A stretch of DNA of 64,000 bases from Gemmatimonadaceae bacterium (GTDB lineage: Bacteria; Gemmatimonadota; Gemmatimonadetes; Gemmatimonadales; Gemmatimonadaceae): positions 1 to 64,000 of the forward strand of contig JANYHT010000037.1 of assembly GCA_025358925.1 (NCBI GenBank), given 5' to 3'. The notes below the pieces were generated by a model. That model saw only the letters and a list, made by a program, of their open reading frames with translations. It searched no databases and had not been told where the DNA came from. Within the stretch, counting starts at the first letter, position 1; every line of letters starts with the position of its first letter. A program made the position numbers and the translations under genes. Positions 17,739 through 25,444 of the stretch are shown here, in pieces.

Positions 17739-18650
17739 ATGCGCGTGACAAATCAGAGCCTCATCTTCACCAGCCAGAATCGCCTGCAGGCGAACATGCA
17801 GGGGATAGAGCGGCTGCGTGAAGACGTGTCGTCGGGCATTCGCTTGCGCAAAATGTCCGACGATCCGGCGTCCGGAAGCGAAGTGGTTCGCGTCAGCAGC
17901 TCCATGCGCGCGCTCGCGCAGTTTCGTCGCAACATCAATATCGGGAATGCGCAAGCGTCGGCCGAAGAGGGCGTGCTGAATGATGTGAGCAACGTGCTCA
18001 CACGGGCGATTGAGCTCGGCGTGGGGCAGTCGGGATCGACGTCGACTGCGCAGTCGAGGACGATTGTGAAGGCGGAAGTTGATCAGCTCCTCAGCCACGC
18101 CGTTGACACAGGAAATACCAAATTCGGCGACGACTATTTGTTTGGTGGCACACGCAGTGGCGAGACGCCATTTCAGTTACCAACAACCGCGAGTGGACCG
18201 TTCTCTCGGCTGCTTGACACCGGCGGATTCTCCGTGAATCCCAGCGGCAATCGCCAGATTGAGATTGGTGACAACAAATTTTCGACGCCAACACACAACG
18301 GCACGGAGGTGTTCCTCACGTCCGACGTGCTGGAATCATTGCGCGCACTCTCAACCGCGCTCGGTGCAAATAACGTTGCCGGCATTACCGCCGCAACCGA
18401 TCGCATCACCGTCTCGAATAACAACGTCCAAACACTGCTCGGTACCCAGGGCGCACGCATTAACGAACTCGATACGCAATCCGCCACCCTGAACACATTG
18501 GAATTGTCGCTGAAAGCGTACCGATCAGATTTGCGCGACACGGAAGTTGACAAGGCGCTCGTTGAGCTCACGGGCAAACAGACGATGTATCAAGCAGCAA
18601 TGAGCGCGACCTCGCGAATTCTCAGTCTCAGCTTGGCGAACTACCTCTGA
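17739..18650 (+). CDS. flgL: Flagellar hook-filament junction protein FlgL
   Basis: A 303-residue flagellin-like protein starting MRVTNQSLIFTSQNRLQANM. Flagellin-type N-terminal (residues 1-140, SGIRLRKMSDDPASGSEVVR) and C-terminal (about 215-303, MYQAAMSATSRILSLSLANYL) helical regions flank a small central domain. It forms the junction between hook and filament with FlgK, which is not in this window. fliW follows after six bases. Confidence 0.95.
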   Translation: MRVTNQSLIFTSQNRLQANMQGIERLREDVSSGIRLRKMSDDPASGSEVVRVSSSMRALAQFRRNINIGNAQASAEEGVLNDVSNVLTRAIELGVGQSGSTSTAQSRTIVKAEVDQLLSHAVDTGNTKFGDDYLFGGTRSGETPFQLPTTASGPFSRLLDTGGFSVNPSGNRQIEIGDNKFSTPTHNGTEVFLTSDVLESLRALSTALGANNVAGITAATDRITVSNNNVQTLLGTQGARINELDTQSATLNTLELSLKAYRSDLRDTEVDKALVELTGKQTMYQAAMSATSRILSLSLANYL

Positions 18651-18655
18651 CCTCC

Positions 18656-19165
18656 ATGACCACAGCTCTTCAGTCCGACGCATCTGTTAGTGACGTTGCG
18701 CTTCGTTGCATTACATCGAGCGCCATCGGCGACGTTGACGTGCCATCGTCCGCCATCATGCACTTCCCTGTTCCGCTCGGCGGCTTCCCTGATCGGCATG
18801 AGTTTGCGTTGCTGCCCGCCGCGCGTACTGGCCTGTGGTGGTTGCAGTCAACAGACGATCCCGATCTGACGTTTATTTTGGGCGATCCGTTCGTGCTCGA
18901 CGTGGCGTATGCGATTGATCTGGGTATCACCGATCGCGACATGTTGCAGATCGAACACGAGACCGATGCCTTCACGTTGGTGATGCTCACGCTCGCGCCG
19001 TACGCGGAATCGGCCACGACTGGAAATTTTCGCGCACCGCTGGTTTTCAATTTGGCGCGAGGGCGTGGACTGCAGGTTGTCAGTCGTGACGACGCGCACA
19101 ACGTGCGCCGACCGGTTGACGTGTCCGCGTACCCGTCGCAGACGCACGGACTACGTATTCGCTAG
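18656..19165 (+). CDS. fliW: Flagellar assembly factor FliW
   Basis: A 169-residue FliW-family protein; the core has GGFPDRHEFALLP, TFILGDPFVL and TGNFRAPLVFNLARGRGLQVV (about residues 40-150). In other bacteria FliW binds flagellin or CsrA and so ties flagellin translation to its export. It lies directly after flgL, as is common. The usual neighbour csrA is not seen; a glycosyltransferase follows instead. The N-terminus is about 25 residues longer than typical. Confidence 0.92.
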   Translation: MTTALQSDASVSDVALRCITSSAIGDVDVPSSAIMHFPVPLGGFPDRHEFALLPAARTGLWWLQSTDDPDLTFILGDPFVLDVAYAIDLGITDRDMLQIEHETDAFTLVMLTLAPYAESATTGNFRAPLVFNLARGRGLQVVSRDDAHNVRRPVDVSAYPSQTHGLRIR

Positions 19166-19174
19166 CGGCGCGTC

Positions 19175-20983
19175 ATGTCCGCTCTCTCCCGACCGCTCCC
19201 TCCCGACGCGGCCATCGAAAGCATCCAGTGTGGCGCGAACGGTGTGCCGCGATTTCGCGTGACGCCGCGCCCTAGTCATCGTGACTGGGCCGCGACAGTC
19301 GACGCTGAGCGCGAGGGTGGCGTTGCTGCAGAGTTCCGCATGTTCCTTGACGCACAGCTCGCCGACGACGATTTGCTGTTGGACCTTGATCCGGCGTTTG
19401 GATTTGTGTCGCTCAGCGCCGCGACAAAACCCGAAACACGCCATCACGTCCTCACGATTGCTGACGGTGAATGCGCGGCCACACTGCTGCAAAGCGACGC
19501 GCGAAGCGCGGGAGTGTCGCTAACCCTTGCCCAGCGATCGCAGGTAGAGACGGATGGATTGGCTCCGCTCGTTACGCGCTCGCATGCGCACATCGCACAA
19601 CTGTTTGTTCACGTTGCGCCAGATCGCGTTCGCACGACACTGACGTCCCTGCAATCACTGACTACGTCGGGCCACATTGCCGCAATCCTGTGCGATGCAC
19701 GCAATCTGCGCGCGGTGGACGGGGCGCTACTGTATCAAACTCTTACCCTGGCCGGGTTCGTCCCACATCAACTCGCGGAGCAGGACAACGAAGCCATTCT
19801 GATTGCAATGTCCGTTAATGACCCACCAGCACCGATCATCGCGTTGCATGCGCGTTCAATACCGCAGGTCGACGTGTCGACGTTCAGTGTGCGGGGGGTG
19901 TCGGCGGCCGCCGAACCATTTGGCCCAATCAACTTCATTGCGCCGTTCTGTCGGACCGGCTACGGTGTGACGGGCGCACATTTGTTGAAGGCGCTTGTGG
20001 AAGTCGGCGCCGACGTCGCGTACTTTCCGCTCGGTGCGGTGGATCGCCGGATTGCGGAAGTGCCGACACTTGATCGAGCGTTGGCTCGACAAGATGATTT
20101 TGATCGAAAGGCGCCGAGCGTGCGTTTGGCGCAACAGTTTGACCTTGCGACGCATGTGGGGTCGGGTGAACGCATCGGATTTCCAATCTTCGAAATCAAT
20201 CAGTTCACTGCGCGCGAACTGCATCATCTGCGAGCGCAGGATCGACTCTTCGTGTGCAGCCGTTGGGCGCGCGAGGTATTGCGCAACAATGGGATCACAC
20301 ACATCCCAATTCACGTCGTTCCCCTCGGAGTTGATCGGACAGTTTTCAATGAAATGGTCCCTTCAGTTCGGTCAATCAACGACACCGTTTTCATTCAAGT
20401 TGGGAAACTCGAACCTCGAAAAGGGCAACTCGACCTGCTGCGCGCATTTGAGGCGGCGTTTCGCCCCAATGACGCCGTGCGACTCTCCCTCTACTGTCAC
20501 AATCCGTTTGTCGACGCAGCGACGCTCGCACGAGCGCTCCATCCGTTTCGAACGTCTCCGATGTCGCGACGCATCGACCTTCACACCGACCCCCTTGCCA
20601 CTCACCACGACGTGGCCCGCGTGATGCGCGGAGCTGATTGCGGTGTGTTTTGTTCGCGGGCCGAAGGGTGGAATCTCGAAGCGCTGGAAATGCTCGCGGT
20701 GGGCAAACCCGTTATCGCAACAAACTACAGCGGTCATACCGAGTTTCTGAGTGACGAAAATGCGCATTTAATACACGTGGATCATCTGGAGATGGCCGGT
20801 GTCGGCGCGTGGGCAGCATTCGGGGCACGCCAGCATGAGCAGCTCGTCGAACACTTGCGTACCGTGCATGCCGCACGTCGTGTCGGCCCACTTGATCTCA
20901 ATCGAGCCGGCATCGACACCGCAACGCACCTTAGTTGGAAGAATGCGGCGACACAGATGCTACGCGCGTTGAACGAGCACTAA
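19175..20983 (+). CDS. Two-domain protein: FkbM/methyltransferase-like N-terminus and GT4 glycosyltransferase
   Basis: A 602-residue protein. Residues about 50-215 resemble a degenerate FkbM-type methyltransferase fold (ADDDLLLDLDPAFGFVSL), without a convincing glycine-rich SAM loop. Residues about 245-600 are a GT-B glycosyltransferase of family 4: FIAPFCRTGYGVTGAHLL, VGKLEPRKGQLDLLRAF and the nucleotide-sugar site FCSRAEGWNLEALEMLAVGKPVIAT. It starts nine bases after fliW and so probably shares the sigma-28-type promoter of flgL. A role in flagellin or other surface glycosylation is inferred from this position. Confidence 0.85.
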   Translation: MSALSRPLPPDAAIESIQCGANGVPRFRVTPRPSHRDWAATVDAEREGGVAAEFRMFLDAQLADDDLLLDLDPAFGFVSLSAATKPETRHHVLTIADGECAATLLQSDARSAGVSLTLAQRSQVETDGLAPLVTRSHAHIAQLFVHVAPDRVRTTLTSLQSLTTSGHIAAILCDARNLRAVDGALLYQTLTLAGFVPHQLAEQDNEAILIAMSVNDPPAPIIALHARSIPQVDVSTFSVRGVSAAAEPFGPINFIAPFCRTGYGVTGAHLLKALVEVGADVAYFPLGAVDRRIAEVPTLDRALARQDDFDRKAPSVRLAQQFDLATHVGSGERIGFPIFEINQFTARELHHLRAQDRLFVCSRWAREVLRNNGITHIPIHVVPLGVDRTVFNEMVPSVRSINDTVFIQVGKLEPRKGQLDLLRAFEAAFRPNDAVRLSLYCHNPFVDAATLARALHPFRTSPMSRRIDLHTDPLATHHDVARVMRGADCGVFCSRAEGWNLEALEMLAVGKPVIATNYSGHTEFLSDENAHLIHVDHLEMAGVGAWAAFGARQHEQLVEHLRTVHAARRVGPLDLNRAGIDTATHLSWKNAATQMLRALNEH

Positions 20984-21089
20984 TCGACGCATCGACGTGC
21001 GGCGAGTTCTGCCCGGCAAATGGTGCCGAATTTTCCGCGGCGTGATCAGGCAAAATACGCAAGATGATGTATTGTCTACACTTACCGCG

Positions 21090-21105
21090 TGGCACGCACA
21101 ATGCA
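21090..21105 (+). promoter_or_regulatory. Putative sigma-54 promoter of the GDPD/nucleotidyltransferase operon
   Basis: TGGCACGCACAATGCA carries a perfect -24 element (TGGCACG), the invariant GG-N10-GC spacing and a near-consensus -12 (ATGCA for TTGCA). Predicted start of transcription is near 21116, about 60 bases before the first gene of the operon. It is the best sigma-54 match I found in the window. Confidence 0.7.
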
Positions 21106-21178
21106 TTTGCAATAGTAGAAGTGCGGCCGTCGAAGCGAGTGACGCGCCGTCAAGCGACGCTGCGACATTCGCGGCACG

Positions 21179-21895
21179 ATGCTGAGGAACCCACGTCTGT
21201 TAGTCATCGCCCATCGCGCCAATCTCAACGGCGCCGAGCCACAATTCGAGAACACATTAGAACGTACTCGCGAGTGTATCGCGCGTGGATGGTCTGTGGA
21301 AACGGATATCCGTCGCGACGCGGCAGGTCGGTTTTACGTGAGTCATGATCGAGCCGAGTGGAGCGACGCGAACGACGCCGCGGCATTCTGCGCGCTCTGG
21401 CGTCACGCGCGCATACCGATCGCGCTTAACGTCAAGGAGCTTGCGTACGAAGCGGAACTAATCGCATTTCTGCGCGCACAGGATGTACTGTCGCATGTGT
21501 TTTTGTTTGATATGGAACTGTTGGAATCGACGGCGGGCGAGACGGCTCGGCGTTTTCGCAGCCTTGATGCGAACGTACGACTTGGCGCGCGTGTCAGTGA
21601 TCGCAACGAGCCCATCGCGCAGGCGCTCGCCATTCACTGCACGGAAATTGTTTGGCTCGACGAGTTTGACAGCGCCTGGGCGGTAGCGTCTGATGTTCGT
21701 CTGCTGCATGCGCACGGACGACTCGTGTATGCGGTGTCACCGGAACTACACGGCGCTTCGTCGTCGGTCATGCGACGTCGATGGACGCAGTTGATCGCGT
21801 GGGGTGTGGACGGTATTTGCACAGACGCACCAACGCAGCTCAACCGCGTACTGACGACAGCGCGAGCAGACACGCAGACGCCGGTTGCCGCATGA
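21179..21895 (+). CDS. Glycerophosphodiester phosphodiesterase-family protein
   Basis: A 238-residue TIM-barrel protein of the GDPD family. Active-site landmarks are present: AHRANLNG (the usual HRG Gly is Ala), QFENTLE, SVETDIRRD and FYVSHD. GDPDs cleave glycerol-3-phosphate esters. Here the gene opens an operon of sugar-activation enzymes behind a sigma-54-type promoter, so a role in making or trimming a glycerol-phosphate-like glycan part is possible. No signal peptide, so it is cytoplasmic. Substrate unknown. Confidence 0.85.
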   Translation: MLRNPRLLVIAHRANLNGAEPQFENTLERTRECIARGWSVETDIRRDAAGRFYVSHDRAEWSDANDAAAFCALWRHARIPIALNVKELAYEAELIAFLRAQDVLSHVFLFDMELLESTAGETARRFRSLDANVRLGARVSDRNEPIAQALAIHCTEIVWLDEFDSAWAVASDVRLLHAHGRLVYAVSPELHGASSSVMRRRWTQLIAWGVDGICTDAPTQLNRVLTTARADTQTPVAA

Positions 21896-22233
21896 ATCAT
21901 TCGCGATTAGATGCGATGCATCGTGGCTGGTTTGTTGGGGCATTCGCTCCAACCGCATTCGCTACACCTGATTGTGAGGTTGGGGTCAAACGCTATCGCG
22001 CCGGTGACGTAGAATCCGCGCACGTGCACCGCGTTGCAACCGAACTCACCGTGGTGATCTCTGGGCGTGTCCGAATGAACGGCCGAGAATTTGGCGCCGA
22101 CGATATCATCACGCTGGCACCGGGCGTGCCTGCGAATTTTGAAGTGCTGGAGGACGCTGTGACTGTTGTCGTGAAGGTTCCGTGCGTCGCTGGTGACAAG
22201 TACCCTCATCCTGACACTGGACTATCCGCATGA
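21892..22233 (+). CDS. Cupin-domain protein
   Basis: A 113-residue single cupin. The motif-1 region is KRYRAGDVESAHVHRVATELTVV with His pair and Glu; motif 2 is PGVPANFEVLEDAVTVVV. Cupins include sugar isomerases, epimerases and dioxygenases; nothing here narrows that down. ATG at 21892 overlaps the GDPD stop by four bases, and the stop overlaps the next gene by four, so it is tightly coupled inside the operon. A longer upstream frame is only GDPD shadow. Confidence 0.82.
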   Translation: MNHSRLDAMHRGWFVGAFAPTAFATPDCEVGVKRYRAGDVESAHVHRVATELTVVISGRVRMNGREFGADDIITLAPGVPANFEVLEDAVTVVVKVPCVAGDKYPHPDTGLSA

Positions 22234-22874
22234 ACACCATCAAGGCTGTTCTGTTTGATCTCGATGGTGTCCTGATTGACGCGACCGAGTGGCACTACAA
22301 GGCGCTCAATCGATCACTCGGTCTCTTCGGTTTTACGATCTCTCGCTACGACCACATGGCGACGTATAACGGATTGCCCACGCGAAAAAAACTGGAGATG
22401 CTTTCAGTAGAGTCAGGGTTGCCCACGTCACTGCATGCGCTCATCAACCGCGTCAAGCAGGTCTACACACGTGAGGAAATCCTGGCCAGCTGTTGGCCGA
22501 CGTTTGAGAAGGAGTTCATGATGAGCCGCCTGCGACGTGAGGGCTATCGGATTGCCGTCTGTTCTAACGCCATTCGCGAGAGCGTGGAACTCATGCTCGC
22601 GCGCGCTGGGCTGCTGGAGTACGTCGAGTTCATCCTCAGCAATGAAGACGTGAAGGCGCCGAAGCCGGATCCTGCGATCTACCAGCTCGCGATGTCCCGC
22701 ATGGGCATCGAAGCGCATGAGGTGGTCATCGTGGAAGACGCAGCGCATGGCATTCTCGCCGCGCGCCGCGCTGGCGCGCACGTGTGTGAGGTCGCCGGAT
22801 TCCACGAAGTGGACTATTGGCGAATTCGACGCACGATCGATGCGGTGGTGAATCCTGTTCGGCAGGCGGCATAG
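22230..22874 (+). CDS. HAD-superfamily phosphatase/phosphomutase
   Basis: A 214-residue HAD hydrolase of the beta-phosphoglucomutase-like group. Motif I is LFDLDGVLIDAT with the nucleophile Asp, motif II is SNAIRES, and motifs III/IV are KAPKPDP and VVIVEDAAHG. A helical cap lies at about residues 18-80. It probably dephosphorylates, or shifts the phosphate of, a sugar phosphate for the two nucleotidyltransferases that follow. Confidence 0.87.
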   Translation: MNTIKAVLFDLDGVLIDATEWHYKALNRSLGLFGFTISRYDHMATYNGLPTRKKLEMLSVESGLPTSLHALINRVKQVYTREEILASCWPTFEKEFMMSRLRREGYRIAVCSNAIRESVELMLARAGLLEYVEFILSNEDVKAPKPDPAIYQLAMSRMGIEAHEVVIVEDAAHGILAARRAGAHVCEVAGFHEVDYWRIRRTIDAVVNPVRQAA

Positions 22875-22878
22875 GCAC

Positions 22879-23619
22879 ATGTTGACTATCGTTATTCCAA
22901 TGGGAGGAGAGGGTCGCGCGTTTTCAGAGCGCGGCTATTCATTTCCGAAGCCGCTCATCGAAATTGATGGACGCCCGATGATCGAGTACATCGTGCGCAA
23001 TCTGTCACCATCAGAGCCGCACGAATTTGTATTTGTTTGTCGGGAAGACCATCTAAAGAAGTACGCGTTGGGCGAGGTGCTTCGGCTGGTCGCGCCCGGC
23101 TGTCATATCGTGTCCATGCCCCAGCCCACAGCGGGCGCGCTGTTCAGTGTATTGCTCGCCATGGACCACCTCTCACCGCATCATGAATTACTCGTTGCGA
23201 ACGCCGATCAGTTTATTGATCGCCCCATTGACGAGTTTCTCTTCTGCGCGCGCGGACCTGGCACCGACGGCTGTATTCTCACGTTTCCCAATACGCATCC
23301 CAAGTGGTCGTACGCCCGCATTGAAGGCGGGCAGGTGGTCGCGGTCGCTGAAAAGCGGCCAATCAGCAACAGCGCGACGGCGGGCCTGTACTATTTCCGC
23401 GAGACTCAAACATTCATTGACGCGGCCGAGCGAATGATTTCAAAAAACGCGGCATTAGGCGGTGAGTTTTTTGTCTGCCCCGTGTATAACGAGCTCATTC
23501 TTGCCGGCAGCCGCATCACCGCATTTCCGGTCGGTCGCAGCGAAATGCATTCGCTTGGCACGCCGGAAGATCTTGAGCAGTTTCGCAGCGGTCGCGCCCG
23601 GGAGCTCGCCTATGCATGA
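22879..23619 (+). CDS. Sugar nucleotidyltransferase (first of two paralogues)
   Basis: A 246-residue Rossmann-type nucleotidyltransferase: IVIPMGGEGRAFSERGYSFPKPLIEI (nucleotide-binding loop and catalytic Lys), the metal-binding ANADQFID, and EFFVCPVYNE. It should activate a sugar phosphate with an NTP. It is clearly related to the next gene but well diverged, so the pair may use two different sugars or nucleotides. Small single-domain form without an acyltransferase. Confidence 0.88.
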   Translation: MLTIVIPMGGEGRAFSERGYSFPKPLIEIDGRPMIEYIVRNLSPSEPHEFVFVCREDHLKKYALGEVLRLVAPGCHIVSMPQPTAGALFSVLLAMDHLSPHHELLVANADQFIDRPIDEFLFCARGPGTDGCILTFPNTHPKWSYARIEGGQVVAVAEKRPISNSATAGLYYFRETQTFIDAAERMISKNAALGGEFFVCPVYNELILAGSRITAFPVGRSEMHSLGTPEDLEQFRSGRARELAYA

Positions 23620-24370
23620 TGCGGTGCTCACCATTGTACTCCCCATCGCCGGTCGTGGTAGTCGGTTTGCAGAGGCAGGCTACGTTGAACCAAAGCCGCT
23701 CATTCCGATTTTTGGCACGCCGATGATTGCGCTGGTGGTGGCAAACGTTCGCCCATCACGTCCACACCGTTTCGTATTTGTGGCACAGCAGGAGCATCTC
23801 GAGGGCACGTCACTACGCAGCGTCTTGGAGCGCAGTGCGCCAGGATGCGCTATTGTGGGCATTGACCACGTAACGGACGGCGCCGCCTGTACCGTGTTGG
23901 CGGCAAAAGAATTTGTCGACAACGATCGGCCGCTGATGCTCGCGAACAGCGATCAGTACGTAGATGCGGATATTGATGCGTTCTTGGCGACGTCAGATCA
24001 CAACAACGTGGACGGGTTGATCATGACATTTCCCGCCGACCATCCGAAGTGGTCGTACGTACGTCGTGATGCAGCGCACAACGTCGTAGAAGTCCTTGAA
24101 AAACAGGTCGTGTCGAACGAAGCAACGGTGGGCATCTATAATTTCCGTCGCGGACGAGATTTCGTTACTGCGGCCGAAACAATGATTTCGCAAAACAAAC
24201 GCGTCAACGGAGAGTTCTACGTCGCACCCGTATACAATGAACTGATTAAAAATCGTGCGCATATTGTGACGCACGATATCGGGCCACGCATGCATGGTTT
24301 GGGCGTGCCGACCGATCTTGAACAATTCTTAGCATTACCATGGACGCGAGCGCGAGCGCGAGCGGCGTAG
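23612..24370 (+). CDS. Sugar nucleotidyltransferase (second paralogue)
   Basis: A 252-residue paralogue of the preceding gene: IVLPIAGRGSRFAEAGYVEPK, LANSDQYVDADID and GEFYVAPVYNELI. ATG at 23612 overlaps the previous stop by eight bases; the longer upstream frame is a shadow. It ends the plus-strand operon, 12 bases from the convergent glycosyltransferase operon. Specificity cannot be read from sequence alone. Confidence 0.87.
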   Translation: MHDAVLTIVLPIAGRGSRFAEAGYVEPKPLIPIFGTPMIALVVANVRPSRPHRFVFVAQQEHLEGTSLRSVLERSAPGCAIVGIDHVTDGAACTVLAAKEFVDNDRPLMLANSDQYVDADIDAFLATSDHNNVDGLIMTFPADHPKWSYVRRDAAHNVVEVLEKQVVSNEATVGIYNFRRGRDFVTAAETMISQNKRVNGEFYVAPVYNELIKNRAHIVTHDIGPRMHGLGVPTDLEQFLALPWTRARARAA

Positions 24371-24382
24371 ATCCGACCGACG

Positions 24383-25444
24383 CTACACGAAGATCGACGC
24401 CGCGCTCGGTTGTGTTGCCAGAAGCACCACAAGGGCTTGCCGCAGCTTCTCGCCCGAGAGACAATCCTGCGTTCCAGACAAAATGCCGACAACTGCATCG
24501 GTCATTCCGTTGACGTCCGCCGGCTCAAAGCACAGTGTGGGATTCAAATTAATTTCGCGTAACGATGAGACATTCGTGGTGATTGCGGGCACGCCTTCCT
24601 GTTGGGCTTCCAACACCGGTAACCCGAGACCCTCATACAACGAAGGAAAGAGCAAGACCGCCGACTGCTGATACAGTGCTTCGAGCTGCGCATCATCAGC
24701 ATCCCGATGCCATTGATGCGGTATGCCCGCGTCGGTCAGCTTGGCGAAGAAGTCGAGCACACTTTGCGTGGATGTACGCTCGCGCCCAACTACGTTGACG
24801 TTGAAAGTCTTTCGTTGATATGCCGCTGTCAGAATACCAGCAATCTGCTTCAGATTCTTTCGCTCGTCGAGCACGTTGACTAAAAGCACAGTGTTCGCGC
24901 TTGGCGCCCGAGCAACCGTGTCGTCGACCTCGAATGGAAAATGAGTAGTCACGGCTAACTCACTTCGCACCGGCCCGTACAAGTCGAGAAAATCCTGACG
25001 GGTGCTGGCACTGATACACGTGATCCGCTTTGCGTATTTCAGATAGTAGCGAAACCCCATGTCATGCTCGTGCGCAAATCGAAATATGCCGGACGAACTC
25101 GAGAATCGTAAACAGCCGCACGCAATCAGATTGGGCACTAAGTCATAAACGATACCGATGCACCCTGGCAATTCCGGCATGCCACGTGCGCACAGCCACG
25201 GGTTCGTGATGACGGTAGTTGCATAGTTGGCAGGCGTGGCATGATTGCCTGACCACTCCAGTGTGGTCTGACCGCTCTGCGCATCGACACCAACGTGTAA
25301 GAGTTCAATCGCGCCATTCTTTGGCGAGCCAAGTGCGACCTCAACCCCTTTCGTTTCAAGCGCGGAGATATAATGAATGATCACGCGCCGAACACCAACA
25401 TGTGCTGTTAGAAACGCTGGTTCAACGACAAACAATGCGTTCAT
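24383..25444 (-). CDS. Glycosyltransferase family 4
   Basis: A 353-residue GT-B glycosyltransferase. The acceptor-side half is about residues 1-180; the donor-side half has VLLVNVLDERKNLKQIAGIL, FPSLYEGLGLPVLEAQQEG and VPAITTNVSSLRE. Soluble, cytoplasmic. It is the last gene of the minus-strand FkbM-MT/GT-GT4 operon, starting inside the stop of the preceding gene (ATGA). Confidence 0.9.
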   Translation of the reverse strand: MNALFVVEPAFLTAHVGVRRVIIHYISALETKGVEVALGSPKNGAIELLHVGVDAQSGQTTLEWSGNHATPANYATTVITNPWLCARGMPELPGCIGIVYDLVPNLIACGCLRFSSSSGIFRFAHEHDMGFRYYLKYAKRITCISASTRQDFLDLYGPVRSELAVTTHFPFEVDDTVARAPSANTVLLVNVLDERKNLKQIAGILTAAYQRKTFNVNVVGRERTSTQSVLDFFAKLTDAGIPHQWHRDADDAQLEALYQQSAVLLFPSLYEGLGLPVLEAQQEGVPAITTNVSSLREINLNPTLCFEPADVNGMTDAVVGILSGTQDCLSGEKLRQALVVLLATQPSAASIFV

